Below are positions 55,787 to 64,000 of a DNA stretch of 64,000 bases, one piece after another. How positions within the stretch are numbered: the stretch's first letter is position 1; every line of letters begins with the position of its first letter. The translations under genes were made by a program, and so were the position numbers. Location: contig WSYH01001259.1 of the NCBI GenBank assembly GCA_036426205.1, forward strand, positions 62,001 to 126,000, given 5' to 3'. Source of the stretch: Ascaphus truei. Taxonomy: Eukaryota; Chordata; Amphibia; Anura; Ascaphidae. A model generated the notes under the pieces. That model was not told the origin of the DNA. It did not search any database and was given only the letters and a program-made list of their open reading frames with translations.

Positions 55787-56799
55787 GACTGAAGGGTTGT
55801 TCAGACAAAACAATTCAAACCCTTTTACAAGCAAGGAAAAGTTCCACATCAAGTGTATACCATAGAATCTGGCTTTGCTTTTGCGATTGGTGTGAAAAAG
55901 AGAAACAAAATTTCCTTTCACCTGGAATTGTATCTATAGTGGAGTTCCTGCATAAAGGATTTGAGAAAGGTCTCAGTCTCAGCTCGTTAAAAGTACAGGT
56001 GTCTGCATTACCAGCCTTGTTGGAAAGAAATCTGGCAATGGAAAGATTGATCATCAGGTTCTTTCAGGCAGTTAAAAGGTTAAAACCTCAAATCAAAAAC
56101 AGGGTACCTACATGGGACTTGTCCCTAGTATTGGATGTACTAACAGCAGCTCCATTTGAACCTATAGAGGAGATAGGCCTAAAATGGTTGTCATGGAAAA
56201 TGGCGTTTCTGATAGCAATCACCTCAGCAAGGAGAGTGGGAGAACTACAGGCGCTATCTGCCAAGGAACCATTCCTAGTCATACATCAAGACAAGGCAGT
56301 TCTCAGACCAGTGCATCAATTCCTGCCAAAGGTGGTATCACAGTTCCACATGAATCAAGAGATTGTGATTCCGTCATTTTGTCCAGAACCAAAAAATAAG
56401 AAAGAAGAAAGACTACACAAGTTAGACGTGGTAAGATGTCTAAAGGTGTACCTGGAAAGGATGCAAGATGTCAGAAAGTCAGACAAACTATTCATCATTC
56501 CAGAGGGAACAAAGAAAGGTCAAGCAGCATCAAAGACAACAATTTCCCAGTGGATCGTGTCTTGTATTAAAAAAGCTTATGAAAGCAAAGGACAAGATAA
56601 ACCTTTGAACATTAAAGCTCATTCTACAAGGGCCATGGCTACTTCATGGGCATTTAAGGCCCAGGCTACACCAGGACAAATATGCAAAGCAGCTGTCTGG
56701 TCCTCATTCAATACATTCTTGAAATACTACAGACTAGACGTACAATCATCAGCTGACGCAAGCTTTGGGCGTAGAGTGTTAGAAACTGTAGTAAAATAA
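55762..56799 (+). CDS. DIRS tyrosine recombinase, complete (copy 2)
   Basis: 345 codons from ATG 55762, overlapping the RT gene by 25 bases. The N-terminal core-binding region includes STSSVYHRIWLCFCDWCEKE. The catalytic domain has Arg in ITSARRVGELQAL, the HxxR box in KAHSTRAMATSWAF and the Tyr nucleophile in TFLKYYRLD. It is the enzyme that integrates the circular DIRS cDNA. This is the only intact recombinase in the window. Confidence 0.92.
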   Translation: MAIERETLRLKGCSDKTIQTLLQARKSSTSSVYHRIWLCFCDWCEKEKQNFLSPGIVSIVEFLHKGFEKGLSLSSLKVQVSALPALLERNLAMERLIIRFFQAVKRLKPQIKNRVPTWDLSLVLDVLTAAPFEPIEEIGLKWLSWKMAFLIAITSARRVGELQALSAKEPFLVIHQDKAVLRPVHQFLPKVVSQFHMNQEIVIPSFCPEPKNKKEERLHKLDVVRCLKVYLERMQDVRKSDKLFIIPEGTKKGQAASKTTISQWIVSCIKKAYESKGQDKPLNIKAHSTRAMATSWAFKAQATPGQICKAAVWSSFNTFLKYYRLDVQSSADASFGRRVLETVVK

Positions 56800-56905
56800 A
56801 TTGTAAAGTGTATTAATAAAGGTTAAACTGATAAGGCATTAAACTGGTGTTGTCTATTCTGATGTATCCCTCCCTAAAATTTGCACTGCTTGGGTATGTC
56901 CCAAT

Positions 56906-56998
56906 GGTGCCCACTGCCAGGGTGATCAGGAAAGGAGAAAATTTAAACAACTTACCGTAATTTTCTTTTCCTGGAACCATGGCAGTGGGCACATATTT
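56906..56998. repeat. DIRS internal complementary region
   Basis: The first part (GGTGCCCACTGCCAGGGTGATCAGG) is the inverse of the start of the left terminal repeat. The second part (AAAGGAGAAAATTTAAAC...TTTTCCTGG) is the inverse of the end of the right terminal repeat (57160-57220). That is the template arrangement expected for DIRS circularisation. Confidence 0.9.
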
Positions 56999-57049
56999 AC
57001 CCTCCCTATGTATGTCTAATGCCTATCAGTTATATATTTCAGCTATGGA

Positions 57050-57220
57050 AGAATCGTAAGACTAAGGTGCAGGTAGAGGGAGGGGCCTTATATGGCCTAC
57101 CTGCAAAAGTCTATTTCCTGTCCTACCTACAGTAGAGTGAGAAGGGATTAACCCAATGGTGCCCACTGCCATGGTTCCAGGAAAAGAAAATTACGGTAAG
57201 TTGTTTAAATTTTCTCCTTT
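57050..57220 (-). repeat. DIRS right inverted terminal repeat (copy 2)
   Basis: Inverse of the left repeat: ACTAAGGTGCAGGTAGAGGG, GGCCTTATATGGCC, GACAGGAAATAGAC-type sequence in reverse, then an extension that is matched only by the internal complementary region. Confidence 0.9.
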
Positions 57221-57779
57221 CATGATTATTTTTATATTTGTATTTTTTGGTACCTAATAAAATAAATATTTATTTACATTCATGCTAATCATAATCATTG
57301 ACAACAACCCCCTTCCCTCCACACCTACAGTACACCAAAGAAAAAGAATGAATGACAAAACAACATGAATCAGTTAATGTTTTTTTTAACTCTCAATTCT
57401 CACAATGCTCTGCAAATCAGATTTACATATCAAATTTGAGAAGGGATTTTTCCAAAGCGCTACCGTAAACAAAGCCTCAAAAGGTTGGAGAGGGGGTGGG
57501 TGGTTGGATGAGTCATGAGCAGTAATCAGATAGCTCCCATCTCAAAGAGGTTTACACGCAGGCGCAGTGAGGTGACGCTCGGCTAGGGACTGATTAAAAA
57601 CACAATGGCAAGCGTCAGAAAATGAATGACTCTGTGGAGGTGTCTGTCGATAAAAGTTTCAAATCCTTGAGCGAGCCTTGTGTGTGTTGTGGGGGAGGGG
57701 TCTACAGGGTACAGCTGCATGAAGTTCAAAGATAAAGACATACTTTAATTTCAAAAGGCAGTTCATCATAATGAGACAC
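57221..57779. other. spacer, nothing recognised
   Basis: AT-rich then G-rich sequence with no exon or repeat that I can identify. Confidence 0.35.
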
Positions 57780-60093
57780 CCATAGTAAAAACAGATAATA
57801 CTAGAAAACTTCTAAAGACTAAACCAAGTGGGAGCAGAAAGGAAGGAGCAGATAAGATAATAGTACAGGCTGAAAAAAAAAGTTAAATGCAGGCTTGCTA
57901 ATGCAAGAAGCCTGACAGATAAAATGGGGGAGCTTGAATTAATAGCTGCAAGGGAGCAGTATGATATCATAGGCATTACTGAAACATGGTGGGATGAAAC
58001 TCATGACTGGACAGTTAATTTAGAGGAGTATTCTCTTTTTCGGAAGGATCGAACAAATAGAAGGGGAGGTGGAGTATGTTTATATGTTAAACCGGATCTA
58101 AAACCTATTATAAGGGATGATGTCTATGAAGGGAATGATGAAAATGTACAGACTTTGTGGATAGAAATTAGCAGTGGAGGTAAAAGTATAAAGAAAATGT
58201 TTGTGGGAATATGCTATAAACCACCAAATATCTCTGAGATTGAGGAAGCTAAAATACTTTTGCAAATGGAGAAGGCATCAAAAGTGGGTCATGTTTGCAT
58301 AATGGGGGATTTTAATTATCCAGACATTGACTGGGGCAATGAGATTAGCGTTACAACAAAAGGAAACAGGTTTTTGGAGGTGCTTAAAGACAATTATACT
58401 GTATGACCCAAATTATTGAGGAACCAGGAGAGGGGCAGTTCTGGATTTGGTCATATCAAAATCAAACAATGTAGAAGTAATAACAAATATTCAAGTCCTG
58501 GAACATTTGGGTAACAGTGATCATAACATGGTCTCATTTTAAATAAATTATCTAAAAACAGATTACTTGGGTTCAACAAAGACTTTAAACTTTAGAAAGG
58601 CAGATTTTAATAAACTGAGGTCTAATCTAGTAGTAATACAATGGGATGATGTTTTTGCGGGGAAAAATGTAGAAGATAAATGGGCGGTCTTTAAAACATT
58701 GTTAGAAAAGCACACTTATCAGTGTATACCCTTGGGTAATAAGTATAAAAGAAATAAGTCAAAACCAATGTGGCTAAATAAACAGGTAGGGGAGGAAATG
58801 GACAAGAAGAGGAAGGCGTTATAAATAAGTAAATAAGGCACCTGGCCCCGATGGCATACATCCAAGAGTTTTCAAGGAGTTAAGCTCAGTAATAGCAAAA
58901 CCATTATATTTAATATTCAAGGACTCCATTTCCACAGGCTCAGTACCACAAGATTGGCGTAAAGCAGATGTGGTGCCTATATTTAAAAAGGGAGCTAGAT
59001 CACAACTGGGAAATTACAGACGTGTAAGCCTGACCTCAATAGTAGGGAAACTACTTGAAGGTTTAATACGGGATAATATTCAGGAATATCTAATGGAAAA
59101 CAAAATTATTAGTAATAGTCAGCATGGATTTATGAAGGATAGATCCTGCCAAACTAACCTTATTTGTTTCTTTGAGGAGGTAAGTAGGAATTTAGACCAG
59201 GGTAATGCAGTTGATGTGGTCTACTTAGATTTTGCAAAGGCTTTTGATACGATTTCACACAAGAGGTTGGTGTACAAAATAAAGAAATTTGGACTCAGTA
59301 ATAATATATGCACCTGGATTGAAAACTGGTTAAAGGACAGACAACAGAGGGTTGTAATAAATGGAACTTTTTCAGGTTGGGCTAAAGTCTTGAGTGGAGT
59401 ACCTTAGGGATCGGTACTGGGACCCCTGCTTTTTAACTTTTTTATTAATGACCTTGAGGTTGGGATCGAAAGTAAAGTCTCCATCTTTGCTGATGATACT
59501 AAATTGTGTAATGTAATAGAATCAGAGCAGGATGTAATTTCTCTTCAGAAGGACTTGGAGAGACTGGAAACGTGGACAGGTAAATGGCAAATGAGGTTTA
59601 ATACAGATAAATGTAAGGTTATGCATTAGGGATGCAAGAATAAAAAGGCAACTTACAAATTAAATGGAGATATATTGGGGGAATCCTTGATGGAGAAGGA
59701 TTTAGGAGTGCTTTTAGACAGCAGGCTTAGCAATAGTGCCCAATGTCATGCAGTAGCTGCAAAGGCAAACAAGATCTTATCTTGCATCAAACGGGCAATG
59801 GATGGAAGGGAAATAAACATAATTATGCCCCTTTACAAAGCATTAGTAAGACCACACCTTGAATATGGAGTACAATTTTGGGCACCAATCCTAAGAAAAG
59901 ACATTATGGAACTAGAGAGAGTGCAGAGAAGAGCCACCAAATTAATAAAGGGGATGGACAATCTAACTTATGAGGAGAGGCTAGCTAAATTAGATTTATT
60001 TACATTAGCAAAGAGGTGTCTAGGAGGGGATATGATAACGATATACAAATATATTCAGGGACAATACAAGGAGCTTTCAAAAGAACTATTCAT
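57780..60093 (+). pseudogene. CR1 LINE ORF2, internally deleted and 3'-truncated
   Basis: The AP endonuclease frame (57924-58406) reads IIGITETWWDETHDW, RRGGGVCLYVK, VGICYKPPN, IMGDFNYPDIDW. The linker (58428-58822) matches the fragment at 15608-16310 but is deleted after KKRKA. RT runs from about 58836: KAPGPDGIHPRVFKE, NYRRVSLTSIVGKLLE, QHGFMKDRSCQTNL, VYLDFAKAFDTISHKRL, then a stop at 59404 where PQGS is expected, and IFADDTKLC near 59490. The C-terminal part ([35 protein letters not shown]) follows. It is joined at ~60094 to an L2 fragment. Several stops make it inactive. Confidence 0.85.
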
Positions 60094-60787
60094 CCCTCTT
60101 CTCCTTCACATTCTCCATAGTCTTGGTATTCGGAACAGAGCTCTATCCTGGATCTCATCCTACCTCTCCCATCGTACTTTCAGTGTATCTTCTGCTAACA
60201 CCTCCTCCTCCTCTATTGATATCACTGTGGGGGTACCCCAGGGCTCTGTCCTGGGACCTCTTCTCTTTTCTCTGTACACACTCTCTCTAGGTGACCTAAT
60301 AACATCTTTTGGGTTTAATTATCACCTCTATGCCGACGACACACAAATATACTTTTCAACACCCGACCTTACAACTGCTGTACAAACCAAAGTTTCTGAA
60401 TGTCTCCCTGCTATATAATCCTGGATGGCCCTCTGCCGCCTTAAACTCAGCATGGCTAAAACAGAGCACCTCATACTTCCTCCCAAACCTGGCCCTACTA
60501 CCTTCTTCCATATTACTGTTGGAACTACGATCATTCACCCAGTAGCCCAAGTACGCTGCCTAGGGGTCACACTCGACTCCTCTCTCACATTCGCCCCTCA
60601 CATTCAAAACATTTCTAAAACCTGTCGCTTTTTCCTCCGCAATATAACTAAGATACTCCCTTTCCTCTGTTGCTCGACTGCTAAAACCCTGACTCAGGCC
60701 CTCATTCTCTCCCGTCTTGATTACTGTAACCTCCTGCTGTCCGGCCTCCCTGCCTCTCACCTGTCTCCCCTACAATCTATCCTAAAC
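60094..60787 (+). pseudogene. L2 LINE fragment joined in frame to CR1
   Basis: Begins within the L2 RT ([30 protein letters not shown]), includes [16 protein letters not shown] and [14 protein letters not shown], and after stops and frame changes continues with LGVTLDSSLTFAPHIQ and LDYCNLLLSGLPASHLSP. The 247-codon frame 59675-60418 crosses the CR1-L2 junction. It ends at TCCTAAACGCT, where the inverted-repeat element starts. Confidence 0.8.
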
Positions 60788-61110
60788 GCTTGCGCAAAAC
60801 CAGCCAAAACGCCAGACGGACACAGAATTCCCCGAGTGCGGGGTGGGAAGGTGACAAGCGGAATGGGAATATACATAGTGACCACATAGTGTGCTGAGAG
60901 TTAGTAAACTTTAAAATATATGTATTAAATAAAACATATTTACAACCCCCCCCCCCTGTTTTACTCTATTGTGAATGATATTAATCAACCAGAAGGGGTC
61001 ACTTAAAAACATCACTTTACATATGTATAGTCAGACCTAAGCCCCATATTGTGATGGAGCTGATTGCAAGTGCGCTGAGTGGACAAGAGATGGCAAACCT
61101 AGAGCATGAA
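60788..61110 (+). repeat. inverted repeat, arm 1
   Basis: Starts GCTTGCGCAAAACC and ends CTAGAGCATGAA. It contains CATATGTATAGTCAGAC, the unoccupied target of the MITE in arm 2. Confidence 0.85.
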
Positions 61111-61383
61111 TATTTCAATATTTTCCTCCCTCTTTCTCTCTCTCTCTTTTTCTCTGTTCAATATGTTTCTTGATAGGATGTCCTTTCAATATGGTGTCTT
61201 GGTGAAGATGTCATCTCCTTGAAATGTGTTCTCAAAATATGTTTTTTCAAAATATGTTTCTTAATATGTTGTTTTTTAAATATATTGCTCTCAAATTTCT
61301 TATTTTGTTTTTACAACAAACTTTAAGATGTTCTTGGTACTTCTAATAGAGCATTTTTTTCCCGTTACATCATGTATCCATTT
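61111..61383. other. interior of the inverted-repeat element
   Basis: CT-rich then repetitive AAATATGTT-type sequence; nothing coding. Confidence 0.4.
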
Positions 61384-62252
61384 TGTAACAGATCGGGGGA
61401 CTCGCGGTTCCCAGCGTGTCCCCGTCACCCCAGGTCCCACTGAGGATAGCTGTCCCGCTCCCCTACGTCCCCAATCTCTATCCTCCTCCCTGAGCCGTTC
61501 CTCCACGGCACGGTCCGCACGCCCAGGCACACGCTCTACGCACGCGTGCGGTCCCCTCACCAAGCGTGCGCGCTTCTGATCGCGGGTCCCCTATCGAGGT
61601 ACACGTGCCCCTTGGCGTGCCTCTGTCATCCCTGCCCTTTCCCTACCTGGTTCCTCTGCTCCTCCTTCCCTGCTCTAGTTACTTGCCGCCCCCACGCTCT
61701 GGCTCCACCCCCCGTCGGTTGCAGGCAATAACTCTCGATTACCTCCCTGTCTCCTCCCGTGCTCTCACAGACCTATCCCTGCAAGTACCCACTTAAACCT
61801 CTGCTCCTCCCTTCACCCCTATTGGCCCTTCTTCCCATATAACCCCACTCTGTCCTCTCAGTCCTTGCTCTGCATAGCTTTCCTGTAGCTCCCGTGTGTG
61901 CAGTGGCTACGCCTAGCTCCCTTGTCTGTTTCAGCTCTGGTTCCTGTCCCTGCCCCTCTTTTGGATTCCCTTGGTTTGAACTTGATCTCTGCTTTGGACT
62001 TGACTACGCTGCCTTCTCCTGCCCTTGAACCCTGGCTTTTGGACATCACTACGCTGCTTTCTCCAACCCCTGAACTCTGGCACTTGGACATTACCCTCCG
62101 ACCTCTGGCACCCCAGACTCAACAAGTATAACGTTACTCACCAGGCCCGGCAACGCTACTACCACACTCCGGGCACGCCCTCACTGCTGTGGGTGCGTGT
62201 TATACCCTTACCCACCTCAGTACTGGGGACTGGCCAGGTCTGCGGGCATACA
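61384..62252 (+). mobile_element. gypsy 5' LTR (about 869 bp)
   Basis: Begins TGTAACAGATCGG and ends GCGGGCATACA. Its last ~145 bases (AAGTATAACGTTACTCACC to GGGCATACAGG) are repeated downstream of gag at about 62810-62968, marking the LTR end. CpG-rich promoter-like first half. Confidence 0.7.
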
Positions 62253-62263
62253 GGCATTACATT

Positions 62264-62809
62264 ATGCTGAGCCCAACAAATGCAGACCCCCCTGAAGTGG
62301 GCCAAGGTGTCTCCATGGAACATTGGCAATTCCTAAGCGACCAACTCACTAATGTCACACAGAAACTTTCAAATTTATTTCTCTGGGAATCTCCTGTGGC
62401 ACCGTCTACCCCGGCCCCAATGCCTGTAAATAATCCGTGGCCACGTATTCCACTTCCCAATCTGTATGATGGGGACCCCCTTGCTTGCCGAGGGTTCCTG
62501 AATCAGTGTGACGTCCAATTCGAGATGTCCCCATCCCATTTCCCTACTGGTCGTACTAAGGTGGCCTACGTCTATGCCCTACTCACTGGCGACGCCCTCA
62601 CTTGGGCTTCTCCCCTCTGGGAACACAGACCAGATATAACCCAAGATTACTCCAAATTCCGACATGAGTTCCAACAGATTTTTGACACACCAGCGCGTAG
62701 GGAGACTGCTGCTTTTTCCTTGTTTCATCTCTCTCAGGCTCGTAGGTCAGCTGCAAGATACGCTGTGGAGTTCCGCACCATCGCTGCAGAAACCCAGGGG
62801 AACAGTTAA
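62264..62809 (+). pseudogene. Ty3/gypsy gag, 3'-truncated
   Basis: An ATG at 62264 follows the LTR by 11 bases. The 181-codon frame has WPRIPLPNLYDGDPLACRGF, KVAYVYALLTGDALTWASPLWE, FRHEFQQIFDTP and RSAARYAVEFRTIAAE, the retrotransposon gag core. The zinc knuckle and all of pol are missing. The stop at 62807-62809 belongs to LTR sequence joined after a deletion. Confidence 0.8.
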
Positions 62810-62968
62810 GTATAACGTTAAACCTTACTCACCAGGCCCGGCAATGTTACTACCAAACTCTGGGCACGCCCTCACTGCTGTGGGTGCATGTTATACCCTT
62901 ACCCACCTCAGTACTGGGGACTGGCCAGGTCTGCGGGCATACAGGCTGAACTTTTGTTCTATATTTGT
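62810..62968 (+). repeat. gypsy 3' LTR end fragment
   Basis: A near copy of the last part of the 5' LTR (ACTCACCAGGCCCGGCAATG, CTCACTGCTGTGGGTGC, GGGCATACAGG). Pol and most of the 3' LTR are deleted between gag and this piece. Confidence 0.8.
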
Positions 62969-63123
62969 AATGAGGTAATAGGTGGTTGTATGAATCATGG
63001 TCACTGGATGGGTATAGATGGTAAGCAACCATGAGTGCTTGTTTATAGAGGAACTGTTCTGGATAATGATTTCGCTAGATCAAATCTTGCTATTACATTA
63101 TATTAGGTATTTTTTCCATTTAC
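62969..63123. other. interior of the inverted-repeat element, right side
   Basis: Unclassified AT-rich sequence between the gypsy remnant and arm 2. Confidence 0.4.
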
Positions 63124-63861
63124 TTCATGCTCTAGGTTTGCCATCTCTTATCCACTCAGCGCACTTGCAATCAGCTCCCACAATATGGGGCTTAGGTCTG
63201 ACTATACTGCACCGACACACTTTATTCGAGCAAATACCCAGTATGTACCTGGCAGATACCTGGAATGCGCCGCTCCTCACCTCTGACAAGCCCCGTTGCA
63301 TTTGCCTTCCCAGCCTGGGTTCATGCCTGGCTGACGGGCGGCTGATCTGTTAAATGATAATGATTAGGATTTAATAGGCTGCAATGCTTCGCGTGTCTAC
63401 CAGATGGCATAAATTCATGAATTGTAATGGAGTATATATATATATACTGTGCAGTATTGCAGCCAGCGGGAATAAAATGCTTCAATCCCTGCCTGGAAAA
63501 TACCTCAATGCACTCGGGCAGAAAACAGTCACAAAACTCAATACACCCGGGTATACCCGAATTCGTGGGACTAGCCGAGCTCGAATAAAGTGTGTCGCCA
63601 GTGTACATATGTAAAGTGATGTTTTTAAGTGACCCCTTCTGGTTGATTAATATCATTCACAATAGAGTAAAACAGGGGGGGGGTTGTAAATATGTTTTCT
63701 TTAATACATATATTTTAAAGTTTACTAACTCCTATGATGTTGTATTACTTCTCAGCACACTATGTGGTCACTATGTATATTCCCATTCCGCTTGTCACCT
63801 TCCCACCCCGCACTCGGGGCATTCTGTGTGCCTTGGCGTTTTGGCTTGTTTTGCGCAAGCG
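63124..63861 (-). repeat. inverted repeat, arm 2 (holds a MITE)
   Basis: Inverse of arm 1 from TTCATGCTCTAGG to GTTTTGCGCAAGC, interrupted by the 397-bp MITE at 63207-63603 and a short insertion at about 63732-63752. Confidence 0.85.
63207..63603 (+). mobile_element. 397-bp TA-target MITE, copy 2
   Basis: The ends are CTGCACCGACACACTTTATTC and GAATAAAGTGTGTCGCCAGTG, flanked by TA (63205-63206, 63604-63605). Arm 1 shows the empty site with a single TA, proving the 2-bp duplication. Same length as, and nearly identical to, the inverted copy at 35998. Confidence 0.92.
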
Positions 63862-64000
63862 CACTCCGCCGATGGTCCGTGGCTCACTGGGTCTGCTCCG
63901 ATTACGGGGAGGGACCAGTGTCTTGGTAAGTTTAGGATGCGCGCGCATCTAGAGCTTCAATGATGCACATGGTTAGAGTCACCTGATGACGTCCTCTCCC
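63862..64000. other. window edge, unclassified
   Basis: Continues past the inverted repeat with GCGCGCATC and CACCTGATGACGTC motifs; too short to classify. Confidence 0.3.

Larger units (their letters stand above)
52098..57220 (+). mobile_element. DIRS retrotransposon, copy 2 (5'-truncated)
   Basis: It begins inside the leader repeat (ATGACCGCACTAGCG) corresponding to 45838 of copy 1 and lacks the left inverted repeat. It continues with gag, RT and a full tyrosine recombinase to the internal complementary region and right inverted repeat, ending CTCCTTT at 57220. Copy 2 is very close in sequence to copy 1, so both are young. Confidence 0.92.
60788..63861. mobile_element. element with ~320-bp inverted repeats, family unknown
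   Basis: Arm 1 (60788-61110) and arm 2 (63124-63861) are inverse copies: TGCGCAAAAC, GTGCGGGGTGGGAAGGTGACAAG, AGTAAAACAGGG-type and CTAGAGCATGAA in opposite orders. Arm 2 is longer because it holds the 397-bp MITE and a ~20-bp extra piece near 63733. Between the arms lies a truncated gypsy element. The element interrupts an L2 copy at 60787. No transposase frame was found. Confidence 0.7.

Overview
The window is vertebrate nuclear DNA, most likely from an amphibian with a large, repeat-rich genome. Two host protein genes can be recognised: one minus-strand exon of a type-2 coronin (best match CORO2B, 11888-12004) and the last three coding exons of GTF2A2, the TFIIA gamma subunit (40825-43835, plus strand). 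Long microsatellites, CR1, L2, L1/Tx1, Ty3/gypsy and DIRS retroelements, a Polinton and TA-target DNA transposons fill nearly everything else. The species cannot be fixed from sequence alone. Two runs of N (9887-9905, 26765-26768) show that this is a draft assembly.

Layout. 1-1640 is a degenerate ~340-bp tandem array and 1641-3000 a CpG-rich stretch. 5430-7502 is a decayed gypsy element of the Gmr1 type (integrase before reverse transcriptase) with its 3' LTR. 7567-7793 is a small MITE. 8353-10846 is mainly CA and purine arrays with a solo LTR at 10089-10669. The coronin exon follows, then a decayed L2 LINE (12800-14410) and a CR1 fragment (15608-16371).

16372 to about 38903 is the most unusual part. 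A DNA transposon with a TA target has entered the CR1 fragment. It carries a forkhead-like gene (plus), a BEN-domain-like gene (minus) and a six-exon Tc1/IS630-type DDE transposase (plus). All three are broken by stops or frameshifts. A complete 14.45-kb Polinton (21270-35721, 6-bp target duplication TCTACT, ~470-bp inverted repeats) sits in intron 1 of the transposase. A 397-bp MITE of a related family (35998-36394) sits in the same intron.

The Polinton keeps an integrase lacking its catalytic core, a penton-like protein, a small basic protein, the major capsid gene, an adenain-like protease, a novel spliced gene and a protein-primed DNA polymerase B cut off before motif C. A tRNA-Leu(UAA)-like gene lies between the polymerase and the right inverted repeat. 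No packaging ATPase was seen. It looks non-autonomous and dead as a protein coder, although both ends are intact.

38904-39441 is a DIRS 5' fragment. GTF2A2 follows. 45254-57220 is a DIRS / L1 fragment / DIRS sandwich: copy 1 lacks its 3' end, the LINE keeps its 5' half and ORF1, and copy 2 lacks its 5' end but keeps the full tyrosine recombinase and the internal complementary region. 57780-60093 is a CR1 LINE joined in frame to an L2 fragment (60094-60787). An inverted-repeat element (60788-63861) follows. It holds a truncated gypsy element and a second 397-bp MITE, whose TA target duplication is confirmed by an empty site in the opposite arm.
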